Shown here piece after piece: positions 24,422 through 33,249 of a stretch of DNA of 64,000 bases (position 1 is its first letter; the number at the start of each line of letters is the position of its first letter). The DNA comes from Variovorax sp. Root411. Its GTDB lineage: Bacteria > Pseudomonadota > Gammaproteobacteria > Burkholderiales > Burkholderiaceae_C. The notes under the pieces were generated by a model that saw only the letters and a list, made by a program, of their open reading frames with translations, was not told the DNA's origin and did not search any database. The stretch covers positions 480,549 through 544,548 of the forward strand of contig NZ_LMDW01000015.1 in assembly GCF_001425205.1 (NCBI RefSeq). Direction: 5' to 3'. The translations under genes were made by a program, and so were the position numbers.

Positions 24422-25362
24422 TTGGCCACCAGCTTCGCCACGTCGATGTTCGACTTGAGCATCTCCTGCTCCTTCATCAGCCCGGTCCAGTAGGCGAGCT
24501 GCCTTTCCGTCACCACGGGGCCGGGCGGCGAGATCTGCACCTTGGCCAGCACCTCGGGCGGCAGCTTGATGTACTTGCCGATGGCCGCGCGCACCTTGGA
24601 GTCGTTCTTCGGCTGCTGCATGAACGCACCCGACTCGACCAGCGCTTCGCGAAACGCGCGCGCCGCCGCCGGGTTCTTCGCCACCCATTCGCGTTTGGCC
24701 GCATGCACGATGGTCTGGTTGTTCTCGGGCAGGAAGGTCGAGTAATACGAGGCCACGTAGCCCGCGCCGCTCTCGGTGATGCGGCTCATGAACGGGTCGG
24801 CCGACACGACGGCATCGACCGAGCCACCGCGCAGCAGGTCGGCATGCTGCGGGAATGCGGCCTCGACGAAGTTGACCTTGCGGTAGTCCACGCCGCTGTC
24901 CTTCAGCCACGCGCGGAAGGTCACGTGCAGGAAGGCGCCGAGGCCCGGCACGCCGATCTTCTTGCCCACGCAGTCCTGCGGGCCCTTGATGCCCGAGCCC
25001 GCGCGCGCCACCAGGCCGAAGCCGGTGATCGTCTTCGACGTGAGCCCGCCGCCGGCCACCAGCACGAGGTCGAGCCCGCCATCGACCGCCTGCAGGAACA
25101 CCGAGGGCGTGGGCCCGCCGATCTGCAGCGAGTCGGACTGCAGCGCCGCAGGGATGGTCGAGTTGAGCGGAATGAACTTGAGCTCGACGTCGAGGTTGCG
25201 CTTCTTGAAGTAGCCCTCCTCGGCCGCCACGAACACCGAGGCGAAGTCGGTCACGGCCGTGTAGCCGAACACGATCTTCGTGCTCGACTGTGCGCGCGAA
25301 GGCAGCGCCGCGGCGGCCGATGCCGCGGCAAGCGCCGACAGCAGGGTGCGTCGTTTCATCAT
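24418..25362 (-). CDS. Periplasmic SsuA/TauA-like substrate-binding protein
   Basis: Binding protein of 314 residues from the NMT1/SsuA-like family. The N-terminus MMKRRTLLSALAAASAAAALPSRAQS is an export signal ending near residue 25. The mature domain opens TKIVFGYTAVTDFASVFVAAEEGYFKKRNL, typical of this fold. ATG at 25362 overlaps the TetR stop (ATGA) and has AGGAG upstream. It captures the importer's substrate in the periplasm. The family serves nitrate, sulfonates, taurine, thiamine precursors and some aromatic acids, so the ligand cannot be fixed by eye. Confidence 0.9.
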   Translation of the reverse strand: MMKRRTLLSALAAASAAAALPSRAQSSTKIVFGYTAVTDFASVFVAAEEGYFKKRNLDVELKFIPLNSTIPAALQSDSLQIGGPTPSVFLQAVDGGLDLVLVAGGGLTSKTITGFGLVARAGSGIKGPQDCVGKKIGVPGLGAFLHVTFRAWLKDSGVDYRKVNFVEAAFPQHADLLRGGSVDAVVSADPFMSRITESGAGYVASYYSTFLPENNQTIVHAAKREWVAKNPAAARAFREALVESGAFMQQPKNDSKVRAAIGKYIKLPPEVLAKVQISPPGPVVTERQLAYWTGLMKEQEMLKSNIDVAKLVAK

Positions 25363-26111
25363 GTCTTTTGTCTCCTGGGGATGGTTCTCGTGCGTGGGGT
25401 CTTGGGTGCCTTGGGCCTGGGCAGCGCGGCGCGCAGGCCGCCGACGATGAAGCTCACCAGCATCGGCGCCACGGCCGGGTCGGCGCGCGTGTTCTCGCCG
25501 CGCGAGAGCCGCTCGATGCGGCTGTCGTTCAGGTGATGCAGCAGCGAACCCAGCGCAAACTGGTAGCCCCACGCGGCCTGGCTGCGCGTGGCGTGCGGCA
25601 GTGCGAGGTGCAGCGCATCGATGTAGGCCTCGGCCAGCGGATCGAAGTAGCTGCGCAGCACGCGGTCGGCTTCCTCCGTGGCGTGGTACAGCTCGCGCGC
25701 CACCAGCAGCGCGTAGTACTCGCCCTCGGCGCTCGCGCGCAGTGCCAGCACGGGCGCGGTGAAGGCTTCGATGATGCGCGGCAGCGTGCGCGTGTCGTCG
25801 GGGTCGACGTTCACCGCGGCAAGCCCCGCTAGCCGCGCTTCGATGGAGTGGCCCCAGTGCTCGAAGATCGCGTGGAACAGCTCGTGCTTCTGGCCGTAGT
25901 AGTAGCCCACCAGCGCCAGCGGCACGCCGGCCTCCTCCGCGATCTGGCGGATCGTCACCACGTGGTAGCCGTGCTGCGCAAAGAGCTTTTCGGCCGCCAG
26001 CAGGATCGCCTGCTTGCGGTCGGGCCGCGCAGTCTCGGTGGCGACTGTGGCGGAGGCGGGTGCCGCGGCGCGCGAGACGCTGCGCCGGGCAGTGGGTGTG
26101 TGGGTGCTCAT
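25359..26111 (-). CDS. TetR-family regulator
   Basis: Repressor of 250 residues. The helix-turn-helix is at about 33-80 (KQAILLAAEKLFAQHGYHVVTIRQIAEEAGVPLALVGYYYG, read in parts), followed by a larger ligand-binding domain of about 170 residues and a Pro/Arg-rich tail. A 22-residue Ser/Thr/Ala-rich extension precedes the DNA-binding domain. It is the first gene of the leftward importer-cyclase-fahA operon, overlapping the binding-protein gene by 4 bp, and is divergent from acetoacetyl-CoA synthetase. Two direct-repeat operators lie in the divergent spacer. It probably controls both directions in response to the pathway substrate. Confidence 0.9.
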   Translation of the reverse strand: MSTHTPTARRSVSRAAAPASATVATETARPDRKQAILLAAEKLFAQHGYHVVTIRQIAEEAGVPLALVGYYYGQKHELFHAIFEHWGHSIEARLAGLAAVNVDPDDTRTLPRIIEAFTAPVLALRASAEGEYYALLVARELYHATEEADRVLRSYFDPLAEAYIDALHLALPHATRSQAAWGYQFALGSLLHHLNDSRIERLSRGENTRADPAVAPMLVSFIVGGLRAALPRPKAPKTPRTRTIPRRQKT

Positions 26112-26120
26112 CGGAGCGTA

Positions 26121-26157
26121 TTGAACGCTTGTACAAAAACATTGAACACGCGTACAA
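26121..26157. promoter_or_regulatory. Tandem TetR operators
   Basis: TTGAACGCTTGTACAA (26121-26136) and TTGAACACGCGTACAA (26142-26157) share 13 of 16 bases. Each is an imperfect palindrome TTGWAC-N4-GTACAA. Centre-to-centre spacing is 21 bp, two helical turns, which would put two dimers on the same face. They lie between the TetR gene and aacS. Confidence 0.65.
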
Positions 26158-26211
26158 ACCCTGAGGTCAACCCCCATTGAGCACGCTCGTTCGCGGCGCT
26201 ACGCTCGTGCC

Positions 26212-28206
26212 ATGCCCGCCCCCAACATCCCCCAGATCCGCCTCTACCAAGACTGGCTGCGCGAGACGCGCGGCCTCGCATTCGACGGCTACGACGCCCT
26301 GTGGCGCTGGTCCGTCACAGAGCTCGACGCCTTCTGGCAGAGCATCTGGGACTACGCCCGCATCGAGTCGCCCACGCCGCACACGGCCGTGCTCGCCGAG
26401 CCGCGCATGCCGGGGGCGCGCTGGTTTCCCGGCGCGCAGGTCAACTACGCTCGCGAAGTGCTGCGCCATGTCGACGCGGCCCATGCCACCGGCATGCCGG
26501 CCATCGTGAGCGACAACGAACTCGGCCAGGTGCGTGAGATGTCGTGGCTCGAGATGCGCCGTCAGGTCGCGTCGGTCGCGCTCATGCTCAAGTCGCTCGG
26601 CGTCCAGCGCGGCGACCGCGTCGCGGCCTACATGCCCAACGTGCCCGAGACCATGGTCGCGTTCCTCGCGTGCTCCAGCATCGGCGCGATCTGGAGCGTG
26701 TGCGCGCCCGACATGGGCACGGCCGCCGTGGCCGACCGCTTTCGCCAGATCGAACCCAAGGTGCTGATCGCCGTCGACGGCGTGCACTACGGCGGCAAGC
26801 CGCTCGACCGCAGCGCCGTGCTGCAGGAGCTGCGCGGCCAGCTGCCGAGCGTGCAGAAGCTGCTGCTCGTGAAGTCGCCGCATGGCGCCAGCGCCGTGTC
26901 GCACGACGTCGAATGGACACAGGCCATCGCGCGCAACGACGCCGAGGTCGCCGCCTTCGAGCCCGAATGGCTGCCCTTCGACCATCCGATCTGGATCGTC
27001 TATTCGAGCGGCACCACCGGCCTGCCCAAGCCCATCGTGCACGGGCAGGGCGGCATCATCCTCACCATGCACGCCTGCGGCCTGCACAACGACGTGGGCG
27101 CGAGCTACGGCGCCAACAACTTCGGCGAGCGCTACCACTGGTACAGCTCCACGGGCTGGGTCATGTGGAACTCGCAGCTCGCGGGCATGGCCTTCGGCGC
27201 CACCATCTGCATCTACGACGGCAACCCGGCGGGCAGCAAGGAGAAGCCCGACTGGGGCGTGCTGTGGCGCTTCGTTGCGAAGCACCGCGTCACTTTCTTC
27301 GGCGCGGGCGCGGCCTACTTCACCAACTGCATGAAGGCCGGCCTCGTCGCGAAGGAATGCGGCGATCTCTCGCGCGTGCGTGCGCTCGGCAGCACCGGCT
27401 CGCCGCTGCCCGAAGAGGTGCAGCGCTGGGGCTCGCAGCAGATCCTCGATGCGGGCTCGAAGGAGGTGTGGTGGTGCAACATCTCCGGCGGCACCGATTT
27501 CTGCGGCGCTTTTGTCGGCGGCAACCGCGACCTGCCCGAAGTGCCGGGCCAGATGCAGTGCCGCGAGCTGGGCCATTCGGTCGAGGCCTGGAACGAGAAC
27601 GGCCAGCCCGTCATCGGCGAGGTCGGCGAGCTGGTGTGCACCAAGCCGATTCCGTCGATGCCGCTCTACTTCTGGGGCGACGAGGGCAACGCGCGCTACC
27701 TGTCGAGCTACTTCGACACCTATCCCGGCGTCTGGCGCCACGGCGACTGGATCAAGATCGGCACCGACGGTGGCTGCATCATCTACGGCCGCAGCGACGC
27801 CACCATCAACCGCCAGGGCCTGCGCATGGGCACCAGCGAGATCTACAGCGCCGTCGAGGGCCTGCCCGAGGTGCTCGACTCGATGGTGGTCGATCTCGAA
27901 TACCTGGGCCGCGACAGCTACATGCCGCTGTTCGTGGTGCTGCGCCCCGGCGTGGCGCTCGACGAGGCCATGCGCGCGAAGATCAACAACGCCATCAAGA
28001 CCTCGCTGTCGCCGCGCTTCGTGCCCAACGACATCTTCCAGGTGGCCGAGATCCCGCGCACGCTCTCGGGCAAGAAGCAGGAGCTGCCGATCAAGAAGCT
28101 GCTGCTGGGCCAGCCGATCGAGAAGGTGGTCAACCGCGAGGCGATGGCCAACCCCGGCAGCCTCGACTGGTTCGTGGCCTTTGCCGCGCAGCGTGCCTCC
28201 GCATGA
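26212..28206 (+). CDS. aacS: Acetoacetyl-CoA synthetase
   Basis: ANL ligase of 664 residues that activates acetoacetate to acetoacetyl-CoA with ATP and CoA. The N-terminal domain opens RLYQDWLRETRGL and WFPGAQVNYA, typical of this family. The P-loop YSSGTTGLPKP is at about 264-274, the conserved GGTDFCGAF near 427 is diagnostic, and the C-terminal lysine lies in SGKKQELPIKK. Length equals the family norm (about 650-670). Divergent from the TetR gene with shared operators, it would salvage the acetoacetate released by FahA in the opposite operon, and possibly that from the BKACE cluster at 42-45 kb. Confidence 0.93.
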   Translation: MPAPNIPQIRLYQDWLRETRGLAFDGYDALWRWSVTELDAFWQSIWDYARIESPTPHTAVLAEPRMPGARWFPGAQVNYAREVLRHVDAAHATGMPAIVSDNELGQVREMSWLEMRRQVASVALMLKSLGVQRGDRVAAYMPNVPETMVAFLACSSIGAIWSVCAPDMGTAAVADRFRQIEPKVLIAVDGVHYGGKPLDRSAVLQELRGQLPSVQKLLLVKSPHGASAVSHDVEWTQAIARNDAEVAAFEPEWLPFDHPIWIVYSSGTTGLPKPIVHGQGGIILTMHACGLHNDVGASYGANNFGERYHWYSSTGWVMWNSQLAGMAFGATICIYDGNPAGSKEKPDWGVLWRFVAKHRVTFFGAGAAYFTNCMKAGLVAKECGDLSRVRALGSTGSPLPEEVQRWGSQQILDAGSKEVWWCNISGGTDFCGAFVGGNRDLPEVPGQMQCRELGHSVEAWNENGQPVIGEVGELVCTKPIPSMPLYFWGDEGNARYLSSYFDTYPGVWRHGDWIKIGTDGGCIIYGRSDATINRQGLRMGTSEIYSAVEGLPEVLDSMVVDLEYLGRDSYMPLFVVLRPGVALDEAMRAKINNAIKTSLSPRFVPNDIFQVAEIPRTLSGKKQELPIKKLLLGQPIEKVVNREAMANPGSLDWFVAFAAQRASA

Positions 28207-28238
28207 TCGGCGCGTGAGCTTCGCGCCCACGAGCAAGC

Positions 28239-30161
28239 TCAGGCCGTGAGCTCATAGAGCACCATGCGCGTCTGCCGGCCGCGCAGCTCCACCAATTCCT
28301 CGATGCGGCGCGCATGAAGCCGGCCGCCGAGCCCCGCGAAGGTGGCCTCGGAAATCAGCGTCTGCGTGCCGAGCAGCTTGTTGATGCCTTCGATGCGGCT
28401 CGCCACGTTGATCGCGTCGCCGAACGCGGTGTAGGACAGCCGGTCGTTCGAGCCCAGCACCCCCGCGATCACCATGCCGGTGTGGATGCCGATGCGGGTG
28501 CGGAACCTCGGCAGCCCCTGTTCATGCCACTTGCGGTTGAGTTCGTTCATCTCCACGTGCATCTCCAGCGCGGCCACGCACGCCCGGTATTCCGCGTCCT
28601 TCAGGTCGGAGGGCGCGCCCCACAGCACCATGATGCCGTCGCCGATGAACTTGTCGACCACGCCACCGTGCCGCGCGAACACGCCCGTCGCCAGATTGAA
28701 GTACTCCGTCAGCATGCCCACCAGCACGTCGGTGTCCAGCGATTCCGAGATCGAGGTGAAGCCCTCCACGTCGGTGAACATCACCGTCACGCGCCGCGAC
28801 GAGCCGGAGGGCGCGAGCGCATGGCCTGCGTCGATCAGCTGGTTGATCACGTCCACCGGCACGAACTTGCTGAACGCCTTCAGGCTGCGCGCCGAGTCGT
28901 CCAGGGCCTGGTCCAGGTGCTGGATTTCGAGCACGCGGCTCGGTTCGCGCGGCAGGTTGTCGAGTTCCAGCAGGCCGATGCTGCGCGCGATGTGCGAGAG
29001 GTTCTCGACCGGCGATGTCACCAGCTTCGACAGCTTCAGCGAGATGAACAGCGCAATCGCCAGGAAGGCCAAAGCCAGCACCAGGCCCCACAGCACCGCG
29101 CGGCGCAACTCGCCCAGCAGCATGTCTTCAGGCACCCAGCTCACCAGCTGCCATCCGGTATTGGGAATGCGCGAGGCCTGCACCAGGTAGCGGCGCCCTT
29201 CATAGGCGAACGAGAACTCCGCGCCTGAGCCGCTGCCCGCGACGCCATCGGCCGCCATCTCCGCGTGCAACGCGCCGAGGACGCCGGTCGGCGGCACCAA
29301 TTCGTGCAGCACGCCTGGCATGTCGCTGCGCGCGAGCACGCGGGAGTCGGCGCTCAGCAGCGCGCTGTCGCCGTAGCCGTCGCTGCTGAACTGGCGCACG
29401 AACTCGGACAGCCGACCCAGCGACACGTCCCCCGCCACCACGAGCAACTGCACGCTGCTGTCCGCATAGCGGCGCTGGCTCGGCAGCGCGTAGGTAACGC
29501 CCAATTCCTGCGCGGCGGCGAACACATACGGCTGCGTCCAGACCGGCCCCTGTGCCTCGCGGGCCTGTACGTACCAGCCGCGCTGCGTCGGGTCGTAGCT
29601 GCTGCGGAAGGACTCGAGGCGCTGCGTGGTGTAGCGCTGCTGCACGTCGGCCTCGGCGTCCATCGGCAGCTTGTACTGCCACGTCTCGGTGGTGAACCCC
29701 GCGCCGCGCTCGATGTGGCGCATGGCCGGCACCGGGTAGCGCAGCGCCATCAGCATCTGGCCTTTCTCGTTGCTGACGTAGATGCTGTCGAGCTGGGGCG
29801 ATTGCTGCAGCAGCGTCCAGAGCAACTCGGTCGTTCGTTCGGAGCGCTCGCCCGCGGGCCGCAGGCTGGGCGCAGTGCCCACCGCGTCGACGACCGACTC
29901 CGCCTTCTGCAGGAAGGCCAGCACCTTCTCTTCGGTGCGATGGTGGTTCGCCTTGTGCGCGGACACGCCGATGCGCGACACCAGCCGCTGCGACCCCCAG
30001 TAGCCCAGCGAGACCAGCAACAGCGACTGTGTCAGCGCCACGGCACTGACGATGGTGCCCACGTCCACCCTGAAGCGGCGCGAGCGCCCGGGCGGTGCGG
30101 CCGCGGATTTGATCGACGGCTTTCCCGCCGCTTCCGGATTCCCGGACGACTTCTTGTTCAT
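28239..30161 (-). CDS. Membrane sensor class III adenylate cyclase
   Basis: Protein of 640 residues. A first membrane helix at about 35-56, a large periplasmic sensor of about 290 residues of the dCache type (contains SYDPTQRGWYVQA), a second helix at about 355-380, a HAMP-like segment (KLVTSPVENLSHIARS) and a C-terminal class III cyclase domain. The cyclase shows FTDVEGFTSISE, DKFIGDGIMVLWG, RIGIHTGMVIAGVLGS and YTAFGDAINVASRIE, so both metal aspartates and the transition-state Asn/Arg region are present. It likely makes cAMP in response to a small extracellular molecule. ATG at 30161 follows GGGAGC. It converges on aacS. Confidence 0.9.
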   Translation of the reverse strand: MNKKSSGNPEAAGKPSIKSAAAPPGRSRRFRVDVGTIVSAVALTQSLLLVSLGYWGSQRLVSRIGVSAHKANHHRTEEKVLAFLQKAESVVDAVGTAPSLRPAGERSERTTELLWTLLQQSPQLDSIYVSNEKGQMLMALRYPVPAMRHIERGAGFTTETWQYKLPMDAEADVQQRYTTQRLESFRSSYDPTQRGWYVQAREAQGPVWTQPYVFAAAQELGVTYALPSQRRYADSSVQLLVVAGDVSLGRLSEFVRQFSSDGYGDSALLSADSRVLARSDMPGVLHELVPPTGVLGALHAEMAADGVAGSGSGAEFSFAYEGRRYLVQASRIPNTGWQLVSWVPEDMLLGELRRAVLWGLVLALAFLAIALFISLKLSKLVTSPVENLSHIARSIGLLELDNLPREPSRVLEIQHLDQALDDSARSLKAFSKFVPVDVINQLIDAGHALAPSGSSRRVTVMFTDVEGFTSISESLDTDVLVGMLTEYFNLATGVFARHGGVVDKFIGDGIMVLWGAPSDLKDAEYRACVAALEMHVEMNELNRKWHEQGLPRFRTRIGIHTGMVIAGVLGSNDRLSYTAFGDAINVASRIEGINKLLGTQTLISEATFAGLGGRLHARRIEELVELRGRQTRMVLYELTA

Positions 30162-30346
30162 ACAGCTCCCTGACGACCACTCGAGCGCGCCCGCTGCATC
30201 GAGGCCGCGGGCCGGCTTCCGGCGGGCTCACGGCCCCGATCGTTGGTGTCGGGGATCCTGGTGGGCGCCGGAGGCTGGCGTGATTTTCGCTCGACTTCGG
30301 CTTTCCGAGCGGTTTTGCACGGCGCCGCAATGGTCGGGGAGCCGTC

Positions 30347-31063
30347 TCAGCGGGCGTCGTGGAAGATGATGCCCAGCGTATGCCGCCGCCCGGAGCGCAG
30401 GCGGCTCACGCCGTGGCGCATCGTCACGCGGTAGCTGCCGCGCGTGCCCGCCACCGGCCGCTGGTTGACCGCGAAGATCACCGCCTCGCCCTGCGCGAGC
30501 GACACCACCTCGGCGCGCGACTGCATGCGCGGGCGCTGCTCGGTCAGCACGAACTCGCCGCCGGTGAAGTCCTCGCCCGGCCGGTTCAGCAGCACGGTGA
30601 GCTGCAGCGGGAACTGCAGGTCGCCGTACAGGTCCTGGTGCAGGCAGTTGTAGTCGCCCTCGTCGTAGCGCAGCAGCAGCGGGGTCGGGCGCAGCTGGCC
30701 CGCCGCATGGCAGCGCGCGAGGTAGGCCGTGTGGTCCGGCGGGTAGTCGGCTGGCAGGCCCATCGCCGCGGCCCATGCATTGGCCAGCGGTGCGAGGCGC
30801 TCGTACAGCGCGCTGCGCCATGCCGCGAGCTTTGGCGGCAGCGGGTTGGCGAAGTACTGGTACTCGCCCTGGCCGAAGCCGTGGCGCTGCATGACGACGC
30901 GGCTGCGGAAGTGGCGGGGCTGGTCGTACATGGCCGCGAGGGCGGCGCATTCCTTCGGCGTGAAGATCGCGGCGCCGGTGGTGGCGCAGCCGCGGGTGGC
31001 GAGCTCGTCTTCGATGCGGGGCCAGTCGAGGGCGCTGACCTGGGAGGCTGGGGCTGTCGTCAT
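30347..31063 (-). CDS. 2-oxoglutarate/Fe(II)-dependent oxygenase
   Basis: Protein of 238 residues with a double-stranded beta-helix of the 2OG-Fe(II) type. The facial triad HxD is in CLHQDLYGDLQFPLQL (about 141-156), and the distal His plus 2OG-binding Arg lie near the C-terminus in the segment TMRHGVSRLRSGRRHTLG. Members of this prolyl-4-hydroxylase-like group are often DNA-repair or protein-modifying enzymes; the target cannot be read. It is divergent from the small-protein/zeta-kinase pair and 185 bp before the cyclase gene, a spacer in which I see no gene or clear motif. Confidence 0.85.
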   Translation of the reverse strand: MTTAPASQVSALDWPRIEDELATRGCATTGAAIFTPKECAALAAMYDQPRHFRSRVVMQRHGFGQGEYQYFANPLPPKLAAWRSALYERLAPLANAWAAAMGLPADYPPDHTAYLARCHAAGQLRPTPLLLRYDEGDYNCLHQDLYGDLQFPLQLTVLLNRPGEDFTGGEFVLTEQRPRMQSRAEVVSLAQGEAVIFAVNQRPVAGTRGSYRVTMRHGVSRLRSGRRHTLGIIFHDAR

Positions 31064-31183
31064 GTGCGCAGTGTCTCGCCTGCGGACCTGCAGGGCTCGC
31101 CGTTTCCGGACGCGGGTATGCGGCGGTGCGGGCTTTGGCGCAGCAAGTGGCAGGCGGCTCCCGATTTGAGCGATCATCCCGCC

Positions 31184-31531
31184 ATGGCAAGAGTAAAACC
31201 CATCGCACGCGAAGGCTCGGCGGGGCAAATGGTCCAGGGCCGATCGGTTGCGACCCTGGGGCGCGGCATGGCGCTGGTCAAGGTCGGCAAGGCGCCGCGC
31301 GCTGTGGTCCGCCCCGAGGACAACACGACGGAACTGCTGAAGAAGGCGGCCCGCGCACTCGACAAGCCCGGCATCGACAGGTCGGTCGTCTTCCGCGGAC
31401 CCAACGCGGCCCGGATATTCGCCTATTCCGCCTACCCGCAGGACCCGACCCAGGTCATTCGCGAAGCAGCCGACGGCACCAAGGTCATTGGCCGCCTGGT
31501 CGACGGCAGGTTCCGCGCGAGCAAGGCGTGA
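31184..31531 (+). CDS. Small protein paired with the zeta-toxin-like kinase (candidate antitoxin)
   Basis: Basic protein of 115 residues with no family I recognise. It starts MARVKPIAREGSAGQMVQGR and contains an alpha-helical stretch TTELLKKAARALDKPGIDRS and a C-terminal part AADGTKVIGRLVDGRFRASK that resembles a short beta-hairpin. Its stop overlaps the start of the zeta-like kinase by 4 bp (GTGA), the usual order antitoxin-toxin. By position it is the best candidate for a neutraliser, though it does not resemble classic epsilon antitoxin. It has its own promoter region between 31064 and 31183, shared with the divergent oxygenase. Confidence 0.7.
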   Translation: MARVKPIAREGSAGQMVQGRSVATLGRGMALVKVGKAPRAVVRPEDNTTELLKKAARALDKPGIDRSVVFRGPNAARIFAYSAYPQDPTQVIREAADGTKVIGRLVDGRFRASKA

Positions 31532-32325
31532 GCCGCCGCCCACCGAAGCTCGGGAAGCTCCTCGAGCAGACGCGCGGCCCGCGTCCGGTGGCCTTCGTCC
31601 TGGCGGGCCACAACGGCTCCGGAAAATCCACGCTCTGGTATTCGCGCCTCGCGGCATCGCTGCAGATGCCGCTGATCAACGCCGACCGGATGATGATGTC
31701 CATCCTGCCGGACGCCGACTCCGCAACGGGGCACATCCCCGCCTGGGCCCAGCGCCTGCGCGACGACGACGAGAAATGGCAGGTCCTGTCGCAGGAAGGC
31801 GTGCGCGCTTTCAAGAGCCTGGTAATGGACCAGCGCATGCCGTTTGCGTTCGAGACCGTGTTCTCCCACTGGAAGCCGCTGCCCGGCGGCGGCCATGAAT
31901 CGAAGGCGGACGACATCCGCGCGATGCAGGAGGCGGGCTATTTCGTCGTCCTGCTTTTCGTCGGCCTGGTCTCGGTGGACATGTCCATCTTCCGCGTGAG
32001 CACCCGCAAGCAGCAGGGCGGCCACGACGTGGACCGCAGGAAGCTGGTCGAGCGCTTTCCCCGCACGCAGGCAGCGGTCGGCCATGCGGCGCAGATCGCG
32101 AACATGACGCTGATGTTCGACAACAGCCGTTCCGGGAAGAGCGCTTTCGCACTGGTGCGGGCACAGGCGAAGAAGTCGGTCCTGTTCGATGCGCGCGATC
32201 CCAAGTTCGACATGGACCCTGAACTGCGGGCCGTCTGCGATCCGTGGCTCGAGAAGGTCGCCGGCCCCTTCAAGCCGTCCCGCGCCCGGGCTCCTGCCGT
32301 GCCTGCGCCAGCAGCCAGTCGCTGA
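31528..32325 (+). CDS. Zeta-toxin-family kinase (GTG start)
   Basis: P-loop kinase of 265 residues with Walker A GHNGSGKST at 27-35, then LINADRMM and a conserved acidic substrate region (FAFETVFSHW) as in zeta toxins, which phosphorylate UDP-N-acetylglucosamine. The GTG start at 31528 overlaps the preceding small gene. The 3' end overlaps the convergent LysR gene by 56 bp, so the tail FKPSRARAPAVPAPAASR is encoded over the LysR C-terminus. It may be a genuine toxin or one of the chromosomal zeta-like kinases of unknown substrate. Confidence 0.82.
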   Translation: MSRRPPKLGKLLEQTRGPRPVAFVLAGHNGSGKSTLWYSRLAASLQMPLINADRMMMSILPDADSATGHIPAWAQRLRDDDEKWQVLSQEGVRAFKSLVMDQRMPFAFETVFSHWKPLPGGGHESKADDIRAMQEAGYFVVLLFVGLVSVDMSIFRVSTRKQQGGHDVDRRKLVERFPRTQAAVGHAAQIANMTLMFDNSRSGKSAFALVRAQAKKSVLFDARDPKFDMDPELRAVCDPWLEKVAGPFKPSRARAPAVPAPAASR

Positions 32326-33190
32326 AGAATTTCAGCAGCGGGCGCTGGTCTGCGCGCTCCGGCGTCACGAGGTAGTAGTTGCGCTCGCCCGACAGCGGCC
32401 GTGCGCAGGCCACCACCAGTTCGCCGCGCGCCAGTTCGTCGGCCACCAGCATCGTCGGCATCAGCGCTACGCCGAGCCCGTGCGACGCGGCCGCGGCCAA
32501 TATCGAGAACAGTTCGTAGCGCGGCCCGCCGCGCGCATTGGGCGCGTCGATCTGCTGCGCATCGAACCACTGGCGCCAGCCGTCGGGCCGGGTGCTCTGC
32601 TGCAGCAGCGGCATCTTCGCGATGGCTGCCGGTGCCACGGCCTTGCCGCGCGGCAGCAGCGAGGGGCTGCACACCGGCACCACGTCTTCATGCATCAGCA
32701 GCAGCGCGTGCGTGCCCGCCCAGTTCTCGACCTGCGCAGGCGTGCCGGCATACAGCGCCGCATCGAACTCCGCATCGGCGAACAGGAACGGGCGGGTGCG
32801 CGTCTCGATGTGCACCACCACGTCGGGCTGCAGCGCGGCGAAGCCCTTCAGCCGCGGCATCAGCCAGCGGGTGGCGAAAGTGGGCACGGCCGCCAGCGAC
32901 AGCGAGCCGCCTTCGCCCTGGTGCGCCATCGCGTCGAGCGTGTCGCGCTCCATCGCCTCGAGCCGCTTGGTGATCTGCCGCGCATAGGCCGCGCCGCTCG
33001 CCGTGAGCGCCACGCCGTGCCGCGTGCGGCGGAACAGCGCCACGCCCAGGAAGGCCTCGAGCGTGCCGATCTGGCGCGACACCGCGCTCTGGGTGAGGGC
33101 CAGTTCCTGCGCGGCGCGCGTGTAGCTCTCGTGGCGCGCGGCGGCGTCGAAGCACACGAGGGTTTGCAGGGGTGGGATCTTGCGGCGCAT
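32270..33190 (-). CDS. LysR-family regulator (GcvA-like) beside gcdH
   Basis: Regulator of 306 residues with an N-terminal winged helix (PPLQTLVCFDAAARHESYTRAAQELALTQSAVSRQIGTLE in parts) and a periplasmic-binding-like effector domain. The N-terminus is of the GcvA/AmpR subgroup. It is divergent from glutaryl-CoA dehydrogenase with a 186-bp spacer containing TCTTGCAAGA, so control of the glutarate genes, with glutarate or glutaryl-CoA as effector, is inferred. Its C-terminal coding end overlaps that of the zeta-like kinase. Confidence 0.9.
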   Translation of the reverse strand: MRRKIPPLQTLVCFDAAARHESYTRAAQELALTQSAVSRQIGTLEAFLGVALFRRTRHGVALTASGAAYARQITKRLEAMERDTLDAMAHQGEGGSLSLAAVPTFATRWLMPRLKGFAALQPDVVVHIETRTRPFLFADAEFDAALYAGTPAQVENWAGTHALLLMHEDVVPVCSPSLLPRGKAVAPAAIAKMPLLQQSTRPDGWRQWFDAQQIDAPNARGGPRYELFSILAAAASHGLGVALMPTMLVADELARGELVVACARPLSGERNYYLVTPERADQRPLLKFFSDWLLAQARQEPGRGTA

Positions 33191-33249
33191 GTATGCCGGG
33201 AGTGTATGACTGGAATAAGGCCCTCTTCAATGAAGGTGCCTCGCCAATA

